Shown: one piece after another, positions 23,949-33,809 of the stretch
How the letters are laid out: every line of letters starts with the position of its first letter
Numbering within the stretch: position 1 is the first letter of the stretch
Origin: Geoalkalibacter subterraneus
GTDB lineage: Bacteria; Desulfobacterota; Desulfuromonadia; Desulfuromonadales; Geoalkalibacteraceae
DNA length: 64,000 nt
NCBI RefSeq assembly: GCF_000827125.1
Contig: NZ_CP010311.1
Location: 3,059,001-3,123,000, forward strand
Direction: 5' to 3'
Position numbers and translations under genes: made by a program
The notes under the pieces: generated by a model
Seen by the model: the letters and a program-made list of their open reading frames with translations, nothing else
The model's database searches: none
What the model was told of the DNA's origin: nothing

Positions 23949-26009
23949 ATGATCCGAAAATTCCCACGTCTATTGAAGGTCGCTGGACTCCTGGGTTTAT
24001 TGAGTTTTTTACTGCTCCCGAGTCCAGCCTGTGCGGCTTCACCATCGACCTCGCAGCCAAACCGCCCGATGGCTGGGGTTTTCACTCCATCCGGCACTTT
24101 CACCTCTTGCGGTGAAGGCGACTTTTCTCATACCGGATCTCCGAGTGCCCCCTTGCACCCCGGATCAACCCTTGTGACCGAAGATGGGATCTGGCTGCGC
24201 ACTTTTTTTGATCCCCGTCAGAAAAAAGGAGACCTTCAGGCCTTCCCTCTCCCTGTGCCCGACCCTGTGCCGCAGAACCTCTCTGCATTGTGGAGCGCGC
24301 AGGAAAAGCTGGCTTCGCAAGATCTGACCACCCGCCGCATTTTCACCGTTCGGCAAGACTCCGGCCGCAAGACGTATCTGTCCGACAACAACCTGGTGGC
24401 GGGACAACTGGCGACGCTCTGGCAGACGGACCCGCAGACCGCGACAGAACTGCTGGAGAGCTTCGGCCGGCTTCCTCTGGGCACCATCATCCACAGCGAC
24501 CCGGTACTTGTGGGAGCGCCGCCACTGCTTCACTCCCGCTTAGGTTACGACTCTTTCAGGCATCGCTATCAGCAGAGAGTGCCCCTGATCTATATTGCCG
24601 CCAACGACGGCATGCTGCATGCGGTTCGTGCTTCCGACTCAGCCTCCCACCCGGCAGGAAGCCAGGTCTGGGCCTACCTGCCAGGGCGACTGCTGGCGGC
24701 GATCCCTGATATTCTTCAAGAGGAACACCGCTATCGCCTCGATCTGAGTCCGGTCGTACACGATGTCTGGTATCCGCAATGGGATGCCGCCCGAGACGAT
24801 GACAGCCGCGGGGATGGCGACGGCTGGCGCACCGTCCTGATCGGAGGCGCCGGACTGGGCGGAGATTTCTACTTCGCCCTCGATATCACGCGACCCGACT
24901 CCGACCGGGTTGTGCCGCTGTGGGAGAACTCCCCTTTCCCCGAAGCCCGTGCCTCCACCCGCCCTGCGGTCGGCCCACTGGCGCCGGACGGGCGCTGGGT
25001 GGCTTTTATGACCTCAGGTTACCGTGAGGATTCTGCCCCGGGCGCTGTCGCCGCACTCGATATCGCAAGCGGGGAGAATCTGCCACTGTGGCTCGATGGA
25101 ACGGAGGGAAGCACCCGGATCACCACCAATTCACGTTCGCCCTCCTCTGCCTATTATTCGATGACCGACCCCGTCGCCTATGACAGCAACCAGGACGGTC
25201 TGCTTGACCTGGCCTACGCCGGCGACAGCGAAGGAATTCTGTGGAAATTCCACTTTGACCCGCAGCAGCGGCTCTGGCGCGCCGGCAAACGTTTTGACAC
25301 CGGCGGCCGCGGCATTTCAGCGACGCCGACCCTGATTACCGATCATGCCGGCAATCTGCGGATTTATTTCGGCACCGGTCTTTTCCTGCATGAGGAAGAT
25401 CGCCAGGACGACACAACGCATGCCTTTTATTGCTTGATCGAACAACCGAACCCCTTTGCCCGCCCTGCCGAAGAAAGATTCAACGGAGCGCCTTTTACAC
25501 CGCAAACCGCTGCAGACCTGCTGGATGTCACAACCGTCAACAGCAGGGCGGCAATCGAATCCCTGGGGGAAAGAGCAGAAGCCGCCCTGCAGCAACACGG
25601 CTGGTGGATTCAATTGGACAGATCGCAGCAAGGGATATCGGAGCGGGTGCTCAATCAGGCAATCGTTATCGCGGGCAAGGTCTTTTTCACCAGCTACACT
25701 CCGAGCCGCGCACCCTGTGGAGGCAACGACTTCAGTCGCCTTTACGCGCTTGATTACGACACGGGGCTTCAGGCGCGCGTCGCTTCCAGCACAGTCCTGC
25801 GAACGTCCAGCGGCGGAGATCTCCCGGCAGGCCGCCGTCACGGCTACCGCGCCAGGGGGCGTGCCTTCCCGCTGAAATGGATTTTCAGCAAGGGGGAACA
25901 ATCATCGAAACTGATTTTCCAAACCGACGATGGAACGCTTCACCAGGTGGAGCCTGCTTTGAACCTTGAGGCGCTGACCCTGCGCGCCTGGCGGGAAATC
26001 GGGTTCTGA
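23949..26009 (+). CDS. PilY1-like pilus-tip protein lacking the vWA domain
   Basis: A Sec signal (LLSFLLLPSPACAA) leads a 686-residue exported protein that matches the C-terminal beta-propeller of PilY1: IIHSDPVLVGAPPL, YIAANDGMLHAVRAS, WAYLPGRLL, VLIGGAGLGGDFYFALDIT, and an EF-hand-like calcium loop YDSNQDGLLDLAYAGD (~412-425) whose PilY1 equivalent controls retraction. PilY1 proteins usually have about 1000-1500 residues with an N-terminal von Willebrand A domain; here the N-terminus is short and that domain is absent. It is the last gene of the operon and probably sits at the pilus tip. Confidence 0.88.
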   Translation: MIRKFPRLLKVAGLLGLLSFLLLPSPACAASPSTSQPNRPMAGVFTPSGTFTSCGEGDFSHTGSPSAPLHPGSTLVTEDGIWLRTFFDPRQKKGDLQAFPLPVPDPVPQNLSALWSAQEKLASQDLTTRRIFTVRQDSGRKTYLSDNNLVAGQLATLWQTDPQTATELLESFGRLPLGTIIHSDPVLVGAPPLLHSRLGYDSFRHRYQQRVPLIYIAANDGMLHAVRASDSASHPAGSQVWAYLPGRLLAAIPDILQEEHRYRLDLSPVVHDVWYPQWDAARDDDSRGDGDGWRTVLIGGAGLGGDFYFALDITRPDSDRVVPLWENSPFPEARASTRPAVGPLAPDGRWVAFMTSGYREDSAPGAVAALDIASGENLPLWLDGTEGSTRITTNSRSPSSAYYSMTDPVAYDSNQDGLLDLAYAGDSEGILWKFHFDPQQRLWRAGKRFDTGGRGISATPTLITDHAGNLRIYFGTGLFLHEEDRQDDTTHAFYCLIEQPNPFARPAEERFNGAPFTPQTAADLLDVTTVNSRAAIESLGERAEAALQQHGWWIQLDRSQQGISERVLNQAIVIAGKVFFTSYTPSRAPCGGNDFSRLYALDYDTGLQARVASSTVLRTSSGGDLPAGRRHGYRARGRAFPLKWIFSKGEQSSKLIFQTDDGTLHQVEPALNLEALTLRAWREIGF

Positions 26010-26103
26010 AAAATGGAGGTTTCCTGGTTTGAAGTCGATTTCCTCTCTCCTGCCGGGTCACTCTCATAACTTTGGGTGATATAGTTGAAAAGAGAAGAAG
26101 TGA

Positions 26104-28206
26104 TCAAACACGGAAAGGAGGAGACCAGGCATCGGAGTTATCGAGCAGCGGAATTTTGACATGAAAACTCGTCCCCTGCCCGGGCTGGCTGTCGACCCAT
26201 ATTTTTCCGCCGTGAGCGTCGACCATTTCCTTGACGATGGCCAGGCCCAGGCCGGTGCCGCTGAAAGCCGGGTTGCTCGTATGACCGCGATAGAAGACTT
26301 CGAACATCCGCTGGACCTGCTCCGGCGCCATGCCGATTCCTTCGTCCGAGATGCTCAATTCGAACCCGTCGCCCAACCTCTTGCAGAGCAGGCGGACCTT
26401 TCCCCCTTCCGGAGAAAATTTCACGGCATTAGAGAGCAGGCCCTCGAGCACCTTTTTCAGCTTCTGCGGATCCACCCGATAAAGAAGGGATTCCGGCGGA
26501 AAATCCAGGACAAAATCGTGCTTGATGAATTTGCTGCGGAAGGGTTCCAGCACCTCGGAAACCAACTGGCGCAAGTCGCATGTTTCGGGGTGAAGTTGCA
26601 GCCTGCGTCCCGAAGCGATGCGATTGATATCCAGCAGGTTGTCGACAATCGCTGAGAGCTCTTCGCCTTTTTCGTTGATAAACCGCAGGCACTCCTGGCG
26701 GGTTTCTTCCGGCAGATCCTCCTGGCCGATCAGCAGCTCGGAAAAACCAATGATCGCCGTCAGAGGGGTCTGCAATTCGTGACCGGCATTGGAGACGAAC
26801 TCCCGCTTCAGCCGCTCCACCTCGCGCTCGCGGGTCAGGTCACGCAAGGTCAGAACATGCCCGCGCTCTCGCCCGCCAAGGTCGCGAATCACCGAAGAAC
26901 GTCCCTGCAGCACACGCGACTTTTCCCGCGCCGAAGAGGTCCGGTGAAAATCTTCAGTTTCACTTGAAGTCAGCGCCGACACCAGGTTCTGGTAAAGGCG
27001 CTGATCTTCGAATAAAGATCCGGCATCATGAATGTTTTTCCCCACCAGCGAAACTTTAAAAAATTCCTCCGCAGCCGGATTCATGAGGACGACCCTGTCT
27101 TCAGTGTCTGTCACCACCACCCCATCGCCGATGGAACGCACGATGGCATCGATGCGTTCCCGCCCGGACTGCACCTCGGTCAGGGCCTGGCGCAGAGATT
27201 CTTCCATGTGCTTGAGCTCAGTAATTTCAACAAAGGTTTCAAGCAGATGGGGGCGGCCATCAAGATCGATGGGAACAATGGTCTTTAGAATAGGCAAACT
27301 GCGATCATCCGCACGGAGTATCTCCGTTTCGGTTCGCTCAACCGTTTCTCCCAGGTCGAGGACCGGGCACTGCCCCTTCGGGGTCGGACAGATGAACCCC
27401 TGGCATGGGTGCCCGACCATATCGTGGAGACGATATCCGGTGATGTCCTCCGCGGCCGGATTGGCATGGACGATTTCACGGCTTTCGCAGTCAACCAGAA
27501 TAATTCCCGCCTGAACAGAGGCAAAAATCGAGTGCATGCGGATCTGGGCCTCGCGCAGCACATCCTCCATACGCTTGCGGTCGGTTATATCTGCGTAGAC
27601 GATAATGACACGGTCGATTTCCCCCCGCGCATTTTTGATCGGTGCTGCCATGGCCTGGTAATGCCGGTCCCCCAATACGGTATCGCCGCATCTTTCGCCG
27701 CGCCGCGAAACCATCACGTCATGAAAGATGCAGCCGTTCCGCGGTTGAGCCCCATCACAAACCACACCTCGGCAGGATTTGCCTATTGCACTGTCGTCGA
27801 TGTCAAACCATTCACGCATCTTGCGGTTGAAGGAGACGATGTGCATATCGGCGTCAACCACCATGATGCCAACACCGACAGAGTCGAACACGGCCTGCAG
27901 ATTCTGTCGCGCCTCGTCAAGATCCTCGTTGGTCTCGCGCAGGTGTTCAAGCACCTGCTGGAAGGATTCCGCCACAATACCGATAGGGTCGACCTCCACC
28001 AGCGTGGCATCATCGAGTTCTTCAGGTTGCAGGGTAGCTGTCCCCATGACGCGCAACAACTGATTGGTCTTGCTGCGGATGTAATCGGAAAGCAGCGCCT
28101 TGTCTTTTCGCAGATGGGCGTTTTCACGCCGCAGGCGTTCCATTTCGTTTTCCGGTTCCTGCTCCACGAGCACTGCATCCTTTTGTTGTGAGAGAATTGA
28201 ACTCAT
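26104..28206 (-). CDS. Soluble PAS-PAS-PAS histidine kinase linked to the thiosulfate-uptake genes
   Basis: This 700-residue protein has no membrane helix. It begins with a coiled coil (~20-50), then three PAS domains (~100-215, ~225-340, ~350-460), the first two with Cys-rich loops (CRGVVCDGAQPRNGC; CQGFICPTPKGQC). HisKA follows with the phospho-His in SNAGHELQTPLTAIIGF (Gln where Arg is usual), and a complete ATPase domain (GLLSNAVKFSPEGG, SDEGIGM, GTGLGLAIVK). Its ATG overlaps the TGA of the upstream TusA-like gene, so it is coupled to the YeeE/TusA pair. No cognate response regulator is adjacent. The Cys-rich PAS domains plus context suggest sulfur or redox sensing (inference). Confidence 0.9.
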   Translation of the reverse strand: MSSILSQQKDAVLVEQEPENEMERLRRENAHLRKDKALLSDYIRSKTNQLLRVMGTATLQPEELDDATLVEVDPIGIVAESFQQVLEHLRETNEDLDEARQNLQAVFDSVGVGIMVVDADMHIVSFNRKMREWFDIDDSAIGKSCRGVVCDGAQPRNGCIFHDVMVSRRGERCGDTVLGDRHYQAMAAPIKNARGEIDRVIIVYADITDRKRMEDVLREAQIRMHSIFASVQAGIILVDCESREIVHANPAAEDITGYRLHDMVGHPCQGFICPTPKGQCPVLDLGETVERTETEILRADDRSLPILKTIVPIDLDGRPHLLETFVEITELKHMEESLRQALTEVQSGRERIDAIVRSIGDGVVVTDTEDRVVLMNPAAEEFFKVSLVGKNIHDAGSLFEDQRLYQNLVSALTSSETEDFHRTSSAREKSRVLQGRSSVIRDLGGRERGHVLTLRDLTREREVERLKREFVSNAGHELQTPLTAIIGFSELLIGQEDLPEETRQECLRFINEKGEELSAIVDNLLDINRIASGRRLQLHPETCDLRQLVSEVLEPFRSKFIKHDFVLDFPPESLLYRVDPQKLKKVLEGLLSNAVKFSPEGGKVRLLCKRLGDGFELSISDEGIGMAPEQVQRMFEVFYRGHTSNPAFSGTGLGLAIVKEMVDAHGGKIWVDSQPGQGTSFHVKIPLLDNSDAWSPPFRV

Positions 28207-28466
28207 AAGCCCGCCTCTTGGTCTTCAACAGGAAAGTCGATATGAAGCAGGTAGTGTCCTTCTTTTTTTTCCACCGTCACCCGGTACCCCATATTGCGCA
28301 CCGCTTCGGGAATTGTGGCGGTAGAGTCGCGGTTGTCCGTATGGATGGTCAGCCTTAGACTCCCCCGGCGCAGATCCTTGCGATGACGGTTGACTTCACG
28401 CAGTGCGGTCAAAAGAGTGGAGGGGCAGATCTGGCCGCGAAGGTCGAATTGCAGTTCCTGACTCAT
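28203..28466 (-). CDS. TusA/YeeD-like sulfur-carrier protein
   Basis: Starting at 28466 the 87-residue protein reads MSQELQFDLRGQICPSTLL, with the single conserved Cys of the TusA family in a CPST motif (usual CPxP). The remaining beta-alpha pattern ends in a YLLHIDFPVED strand. TusA-like partners of YeeE (YeeD/TsuB) act on thiosulfate entering the cell. It lies 63 nt after the YeeE gene and overlaps the kinase start by ATGA. Confidence 0.85.
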   Translation of the reverse strand: MSQELQFDLRGQICPSTLLTALREVNRHRKDLRRGSLRLTIHTDNRDSTATIPEAVRNMGYRVTVEKKEGHYLLHIDFPVEDQEAGL

Positions 28467-28529
28467 AGTACCGACAACCTCTCTTTCATCAGGACCGACC
28501 AACCCCGTCCTGAACGAAAAAACGATCTC

Positions 28530-29642
28530 TCAGGCCAGCAGGCGAGTGATGACTCTCGCCCCCAGCCAGGCCCCCGGGAAAAGCCCCAAGGTGAACAGAA
28601 TACTGCCGATTGCCAGAATCGGCAACCCTCCCAGAACATGCCAGACATTGCAGCCGGGCGCAAGGCGCGATGCCAGTCCCATCATCACTCCTCCCGCCAG
28701 GGCCAGAAGATACTGATTCGAGGGCAGACGCCAACGAAAATGCCACTCTCCCAGCCGCACGGCCGACAGCGCTGAACCGATAAAAACTCCCAGAATCAGA
28801 GGATACTGCACCAGGGAGATACCGTCCCAGTGTGGCGAGGGCCCCCCGGCCAAAGGCATCGCACCCAGAACGGTACGAAAATCCATAGCAATGGTACTGA
28901 AATAATCCGGCACTTGGGCGGAATGGGGCGCTGCCAGCGTCACCAGCCATGCACCGACTTTTGTATAGGCGGTGGTCAGCCCCAGGGGCATGCCGACCAA
29001 CAGTACCGACAAGGCACCGATCGTTCCCAGCGCCAAGGCGGCGTGCCAGGGCTGCAGGTAGCCCTGCGCATGTGCTGCACGGCGCAGGGTACCGTGCTGA
29101 AACCAGTAAAGGACCATGGCGAGCAGAAAAACCGCAGTGACTGCTTTGAACAGAAGCGCCGATACGCCGAGAGCGCCGGGAAGACCCCAGGAGGTCGACC
29201 AGGTGAGGCGTTCCCGCAGGGGTTGCCACCAGGGATGAATCCACCCGTAGATCATGCATCCCGATACGATCCCGCCAATGGCCGTCAAACTGGTTGCGCT
29301 GCCGGCTCCCGCCTTGTAAAGGGTTCCGAAGACGCAGCCGCCGGCCAGAACCATCCCGAAACCAAAAACAGCGCCGCCCAGCAGGTGGGTCCAACTGGCC
29401 GGCCCCATCATAGGAAAGGGCATCTCGGCGACCAGAGCGGATAGCCGCAGCGCTTCGAACAGCACCAGACCGACCAGCACTGTCAGGACAATCTGTCGCA
29501 GCATGAAGGTTGAACGAAACAGAAACAGGTCGCGAAAAGCTGAAGCCAGGCAGAAGTCGGAACGGTGCATGACCCAGCCGGCCACCAACCCCAGCAGCAG
29601 GGTGCCGCAAAATATCCCGATCTCCCAGGGACTGCCTATCAT
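28530..29642 (-). CDS. YeeE/YedE-family sulfur-compound (thiosulfate) transporter
   Basis: The 370-residue protein has about nine to ten hydrophobic helices and the two conserved Cys motifs of the YeeE/YedE family: AGGCVFGTLYKAGAGS in the first half and APGCNVWHVLGGLP in the second. In YeeE these cysteines pass thiosulfate through the membrane. Its partner TusA-like gene follows directly. The first gene of a three-gene operon ending in a PAS kinase, it supplies reduced sulfur for cysteine or Fe-S synthesis or for sensing. Confidence 0.9.
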   Translation of the reverse strand: MIGSPWEIGIFCGTLLLGLVAGWVMHRSDFCLASAFRDLFLFRSTFMLRQIVLTVLVGLVLFEALRLSALVAEMPFPMMGPASWTHLLGGAVFGFGMVLAGGCVFGTLYKAGAGSATSLTAIGGIVSGCMIYGWIHPWWQPLRERLTWSTSWGLPGALGVSALLFKAVTAVFLLAMVLYWFQHGTLRRAAHAQGYLQPWHAALALGTIGALSVLLVGMPLGLTTAYTKVGAWLVTLAAPHSAQVPDYFSTIAMDFRTVLGAMPLAGGPSPHWDGISLVQYPLILGVFIGSALSAVRLGEWHFRWRLPSNQYLLALAGGVMMGLASRLAPGCNVWHVLGGLPILAIGSILFTLGLFPGAWLGARVITRLLA

Positions 29643-29838
29643 AAAACCGTCCGCTCGACAGAATGGAACCGAAAGTTTCTGCAGCCTGGCGGAATGTCCG
29701 GAATGTCATTGGAAGGACGCGCCGCTGACCGGCCCATCATCGTACACCGACGACTGCAGAAATCAACGGGCAAACTCGTTTGAAGAGTCAAGATCCCTCC
29801 GGGTTTCATCTGCAAGCCCGACAAAAGATGCTTTTCCA

Positions 29839-29867
29839 TTGCATTTTGCCGCCCTTCTTTCTAAAAT
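29839..29867 (+). promoter_or_regulatory. Possible promoter of the rubrerythrin-like gene
   Basis: TTGCAT (29839-29844), 17 nt, then TAAAAT (29862-29867; 5/6 match to TATAAT) lie 38 nt upstream of the start codon. Confidence 0.4.
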
Positions 29868-29904
29868 ACGTCTAATTTTAACTTTCCAAATGGAGAAACT
29901 CTTT

Positions 29905-30366
29905 ATGCAGGAATTTTTTGATATCTGCTCTGAGATCGAAAGCACCATGTGCCTGATCTACCGCCGCATGGCCCATGCCGTGCGCGGCAACGAGAAGCTT
30001 CAGGAACTGATGCTTCAGCTTGCCAAGGACGAAGCTGACCACGCCAACCAGGTGCGCTACGCCCGCGTGCTGCCGCAGTCGGAAAGTTTTGCCGGAGTCA
30101 AAATCGGCAAATCCCGCCTGGAGTTGCTGCTGCTCAAGGCGCAAAGCCTGCTGCGCGATCTCGAAAACGACCCGCCCACGGAAAAGCATGCGCTGCTCAA
30201 GGCCATCGAGCTTGAAGAAGAATTCATCGGCGTCCATGTCGGCACCGCGGTCGAATTCAAGGATGAAAAGCTCAAAGAACGTTTCAGCATGCTGGCGCGC
30301 GACGACGAAAAACATGTCGGAACCCTGCGGGCCTATTTCAATGCATTTTACTCCCCGGTGACCTGA
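29905..30366 (+). CDS. Rubrerythrin/ferritin-like diiron protein
   Basis: The start at 29905 has GGAG 9 nt upstream; an ATG at 29890 would overlap it. The 153 residues are a four-helix bundle with diiron-type Glu/His positions: SEIESTMCLIYRRMA, KDEADHANQVRYA, IELEEEFIGVHVG and ARDDEKHVGTLRAY. No rubredoxin Cys pair is present. Members of this family detoxify peroxide or sense iron/oxygen in anaerobes. It is followed by a strong terminator and is monocistronic. Confidence 0.85.
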   Translation: MQEFFDICSEIESTMCLIYRRMAHAVRGNEKLQELMLQLAKDEADHANQVRYARVLPQSESFAGVKIGKSRLELLLLKAQSLLRDLENDPPTEKHALLKAIELEEEFIGVHVGTAVEFKDEKLKERFSMLARDDEKHVGTLRAYFNAFYSPVT

Positions 30367-30522
30367 AACTGGTCGCTATTAGATTAAAATATAATTTGTT
30401 TTTTTTAACCATCTAATTTTTACCAGATTTTTTGCGGGTTGACAAGATTTCATTCTCGTCTTCTTTCAGCCTTTTCACAGAAGCGTAAACAGCTATCACA
30501 ATCTCATTCTGCTCATCGGCCA

Positions 30523-30568
30523 CAAAAAAGGCCGCTTGCCCGATCCTGCAGCAAGCGGCCCTTTTTTG
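30523..30568. terminator. Bidirectional terminator
   Basis: GGCCGCTTGC (30530-30539) pairs with GCAAGCGGCC (30551-30560), flanked by A-run before and CTTTTTT after, so it works for the rubrerythrin gene (+) and for the small heat-shock genes (-). Confidence 0.92.
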
Positions 30569-30583
30569 TTCAATTGATCACAA

Positions 30584-30976
30584 TTAGTGAGTGGTGATCT
30601 CAATGCGGCGCGGTTTGGCGGCTTCACTCTTGGGCAGCTTCAAGGTCAGCACGCCGTTTTTCATGGAAGCTTCCGCCTTGTCGGCGTCAATGTCGCCTGG
30701 GAGCTGGAACTGCCGCATGTACGCCTCGGTGGTGAATTCGCGCAGCAGCTTTTCACCCTGAGGTTCTTCCTCGACCCGGCCGCGCAGCGTCAGCACATCC
30801 TGATCGATGTTGACGTCAAGACGATCTTTGTTTACGCCGGGCATATCGGCCAGAAAAATCCATGCGTCCTCGTTTTCGAAGATATCTACAGCGGGACGCG
30901 CGGTCCTTGTGCTGTCTTCATAAGGGCGCAGAGTCCGGTTTTCATCATGGCTGATGGTGAGATTTCTTTCGCTCAT
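30584..30976 (-). CDS. Small heat-shock protein Hsp20, second copy
   Basis: The start at 30976 (GGGAGG upstream) gives 130 residues. The alpha-crystallin domain is complete: PAVDIFENEDAWIFLADMPG, LDVNIDQDVLTLRGRVE, a variable loop, then FQLPGDIDADKAEASMKNG and the final GVLTLKLPKSEAAKPRRIEI. It acts as an ATP-independent holdase for unfolding proteins. It is 44 nt downstream of another Hsp20 gene and the two share only the domain core, so they probably form mixed or specialised oligomers. Confidence 0.94.
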   Translation of the reverse strand: MSERNLTISHDENRTLRPYEDSTRTARPAVDIFENEDAWIFLADMPGVNKDRLDVNIDQDVLTLRGRVEEEPQGEKLLREFTTEAYMRQFQLPGDIDADKAEASMKNGVLTLKLPKSEAAKPRRIEITTH

Positions 30977-31020
30977 GGTACGACCTCCCTTCATCAACGG
31001 ATCTTTCCTGAAATCTTCTA

Positions 31021-31470
31021 TTACGAAGCTTTTACCGTAATCTTGCGGGGTTTGGCGCTTTCTGCCTTGGGCAGAGTCACCCGCAGGACCCCGTTTCGAT
31101 ATTCGGCCTTGATCGCTTCATTTTCAACCTCGGACGGCAACTCGATCGTCCGCAGGAAGCGGCCGCTGCCGCGTTCGTTGCGATGGCAGCTGGCATCTTT
31201 GTACTCGGATTCACGGCGCTCGCCGGAGAGGGTCAGGGTCCGGTTCATGACACTGAGATCGAGATCCTCAGGTTCGACGCCGGGGACCAACGCCTCAAGA
31301 TAAAACGCATTCTCGTCCTCACGCAGATTGACCTGCGGATAATTGGCCAGGCCCAGACCCGGCAGGAAATCAGGGCTGAACAAACCGGCCGCCGGCCGCA
31401 CCCCGCGAAACGCATCATCGATTTCCCTTCTCAGATTTTCCAGTTCGCGAAACAGGCTGTTGGTCAACAT
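31021..31470 (-). CDS. Small heat-shock protein Hsp20, first copy
   Basis: AAGGAGG precedes the ATG. The 149-residue protein has an amphipathic head (LFRELENLRREIDDAFRG), then the alpha-crystallin domain: VNLREDENAFYLEALVPG, LDLSVMNRTLTLSGERR, LRTIELPSEVENEAIKAE, NGVLRVTLPKAESAKPRKI. It leads the two-gene heat-shock operon. I found no convincing heat-shock sigma-32 promoter upstream. Confidence 0.94.
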   Translation of the reverse strand: MLTNSLFRELENLRREIDDAFRGVRPAAGLFSPDFLPGLGLANYPQVNLREDENAFYLEALVPGVEPEDLDLSVMNRTLTLSGERRESEYKDASCHRNERGSGRFLRTIELPSEVENEAIKAEYRNGVLRVTLPKAESAKPRKITVKAS

Positions 31471-31704
31471 GGCAACTCCTCCTTGTTTTTATGGGTTGAT
31501 TGTGCCGCATGCGGCGGTAAGCCTTGTGCTCTGGCGTATCTCACCCATCCATATATCAAGGCGCGTGCCATAATCTCCACCCCGAAACAATCCTAGAGTT
31601 TTCAAAAACTTATATGGACGACAAATAATCCCGATTTATTTTGCGACGTGACAGAAACGTCGCACTGCAAAGGGCTGCAACGTCGCAAACCCGTTGCGAC
31701 ACAC

Positions 31705-33765
31705 TCATCCCTGCCCAGCATCGAGCAGCGCCAGGGAGCGCCGCTCGATTTCGTCGGCACTGAAACCGAAGCGCTGCAGCAACTCTCCACCCGGCGCGCT
31801 GGCCCCGAAGCGATCGAGACACAGGACATCGCCGTGCGCTCCCACATAACGGTGCCACCCCTGCCCGCAGCCGGCCTCGACAGCCAGGCGGGCCTCAACG
31901 GCGCCGGGCAGAATCTGCTCCCGGTAGTCCTCCGGCTGGGCTTCGAAAAGCTCCCAGGACGGCATGCTGACCAGGCGGGTGGCGATCCCCTGCGACTCAA
32001 GACGCTCACGAGCTTCGAGCGCCGCGTGCACCTCGGCGCCGGTCGCAATCAGGATCAGTTGCGGGTTTTCATCGGTCGCTTCCGCCAGGATGTAGGCGCC
32101 ATGCCTCAAACCTCTGGCCGGTGCAAACTGCTGCCGGTCGATGACGGGCAGGTTCTGGCGGCTCATCACCAGCATCACCGGGCCGCCCCGATGCGTCATG
32201 GCCACCCGCCAGGCTTCGGCGGTTTCATTGGCGTCGGCCGGGCGCAGCACCACCAGGTTGGGCATGGCACGGAAGCTGGCCAGATGCTCCACCGGCTGGT
32301 GGGTCGGGCCGTCCTCGCCGACCGCCACCGAATCATGAGTCAGGACATAGGTCACCTCTAGTTCGCTGAGAGCCGCCAGCCGGATGGCCGGGCGCATATA
32401 ATCGGAGAAGACGAAAAAGGTTGCGCCGAAGGGGCGGATACCGCCGTGCGCCGCCAGACCGTTGAGGATCGCCCCCATGGCATGTTCACGCACGCCGAAG
32501 GCGATATTGGAGGCGCCGTAGTCGCAGGGCCCTGCTTCCTTTCCGGGGGTGGAATCAAAATCACCCCCCGGCCCCTGGAAACTGCCCGCCTTTTTCAAGG
32601 CAGTCTTGGTCGAGGGATCGAGATCGGCCGAGCCGCCAATGAAATTTTTCACCTTGCGCGCAATGGCGTTCATCACTTCCCCACCGGCGGAACGGGTCGC
32701 CAGGGGTTTGGCATCGGCGCCATAAACCGGGATATCGGCATCCCAGTCGTGCGGCAACTCGCTCCGCATGGATCGGCCCCAATCTTCGCGCACTTCTGGA
32801 CAGGCCTCGTTCCAGGCCGTCATCCGCTCGTTCCACAGGTGTTCCAACGCAGCGCCTGCTGCGATTCTCTCTTCACGATAGGCCAGCGCTTCATCGGGGA
32901 GATAAAAAGCCGGTTCGCGCGGCCAACCGAAAAAGTCCTTGGTTGCCGCCGTTTCCTCCGCCCCCAGCGGCGCGCCGTGAGCATCGGGGGTTCCCTGCCG
33001 CCCGGGGCTGCCGTAGCCGATCTGGGTGCGGACCATGATCAGCGACGGACGTAGCATATCCGCACGGGCCGCCTGGATCGCCCGGTCGATCTCCTCCAAA
33101 TCGTTGCCATCCGATACCGGCAGCACCTGCCAGCCACAGGCCTCGAAGCGGCGCTGCACATCCTCGCTGAAGGTCAGCCGGGTGCCGGCCGCCAGCGAAA
33201 TTTCGTTGTCGTCATACAGGCAGATCAACCTGCCGAGTTTGAGATGGCCGGCAAGGGAAGCGGATTCATAGGAGAGCCCTTCCATCAGGTCGCCGTCACT
33301 GCACAGAACATAAGTCCAGTGGTCGACCACGCACTGATTGCAGCGGTTGAAGCGTGCCGCCAGAAACCGCTCCGCCATGGCCAGGCCGACCCCGTTGGCA
33401 AAACCCTGCCCGAGGGGGCCGGTGGTCACCTCTACCCCCGGGGTCACACCCCGCTCCGGGTGTCCGGGCGCGGCGCTGCCCCATTGTCTGAAGCGCTTGA
33501 GTTCTTCCAGGCTCAGATCATAGCCGTTGAGATGCAGCAGCGCATAAAGGAGGGCGGAACCGTGCCCGGCGGAGAGTACGAAACGATCGCGGTCGCACCA
33601 GTCGGGGTTCTTCGAATTGAAGCGCAGATACCGGCTCCACAACACATGCGCCATGGGCGCGGCTCCCAGCGGCAATCCCGGGTGTCCGGATCCCGCCTTC
33701 TCGATCATATCCACCGCCAGCATGCGCAAGGTGTTGATGCACAAAGTATCGAGGTCGGTTTTCAT
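31705..33765 (-). CDS. tkt: Transketolase
   Basis: This full-length 686-residue enzyme transfers two-carbon units with thiamine diphosphate in the pentose phosphate pathway. Visible motifs include [57 protein letters not shown], the ThDP/Mg site [13 protein letters not shown], and the transketolase motif around [31 protein letters not shown] precedes the ATG. The gene is 44 nt upstream of nothing else in its direction and stands between hsp20 and a ferredoxin gene. Confidence 0.96.
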   Translation of the reverse strand: MKTDLDTLCINTLRMLAVDMIEKAGSGHPGLPLGAAPMAHVLWSRYLRFNSKNPDWCDRDRFVLSAGHGSALLYALLHLNGYDLSLEELKRFRQWGSAAPGHPERGVTPGVEVTTGPLGQGFANGVGLAMAERFLAARFNRCNQCVVDHWTYVLCSDGDLMEGLSYESASLAGHLKLGRLICLYDDNEISLAAGTRLTFSEDVQRRFEACGWQVLPVSDGNDLEEIDRAIQAARADMLRPSLIMVRTQIGYGSPGRQGTPDAHGAPLGAEETAATKDFFGWPREPAFYLPDEALAYREERIAAGAALEHLWNERMTAWNEACPEVREDWGRSMRSELPHDWDADIPVYGADAKPLATRSAGGEVMNAIARKVKNFIGGSADLDPSTKTALKKAGSFQGPGGDFDSTPGKEAGPCDYGASNIAFGVREHAMGAILNGLAAHGGIRPFGATFFVFSDYMRPAIRLAALSELEVTYVLTHDSVAVGEDGPTHQPVEHLASFRAMPNLVVLRPADANETAEAWRVAMTHRGGPVMLVMSRQNLPVIDRQQFAPARGLRHGAYILAEATDENPQLILIATGAEVHAALEARERLESQGIATRLVSMPSWELFEAQPEDYREQILPGAVEARLAVEAGCGQGWHRYVGAHGDVLCLDRFGASAPGGELLQRFGFSADEIERRSLALLDAGQG

Positions 33766-33809
33766 TCTGTTTCCTCCTTGTCATTTTATGGCTTCCGGCA
33801 AACAGCTGA

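Noticed and set aside
28489-29709. 406-codon minus-strand frame overlapping the YeeE gene
   Set aside because: It covers the same DNA as the YeeE-family gene in another frame and lacks helices or motifs; the YeeE frame has both conserved Cys motifs.
31471-31700. Heat-shock (sigma-32) promoter for the hsp20 pair
   Set aside because: CTTGATA is present but no CCCCAT-like -10 box is at the required distance; not supported.
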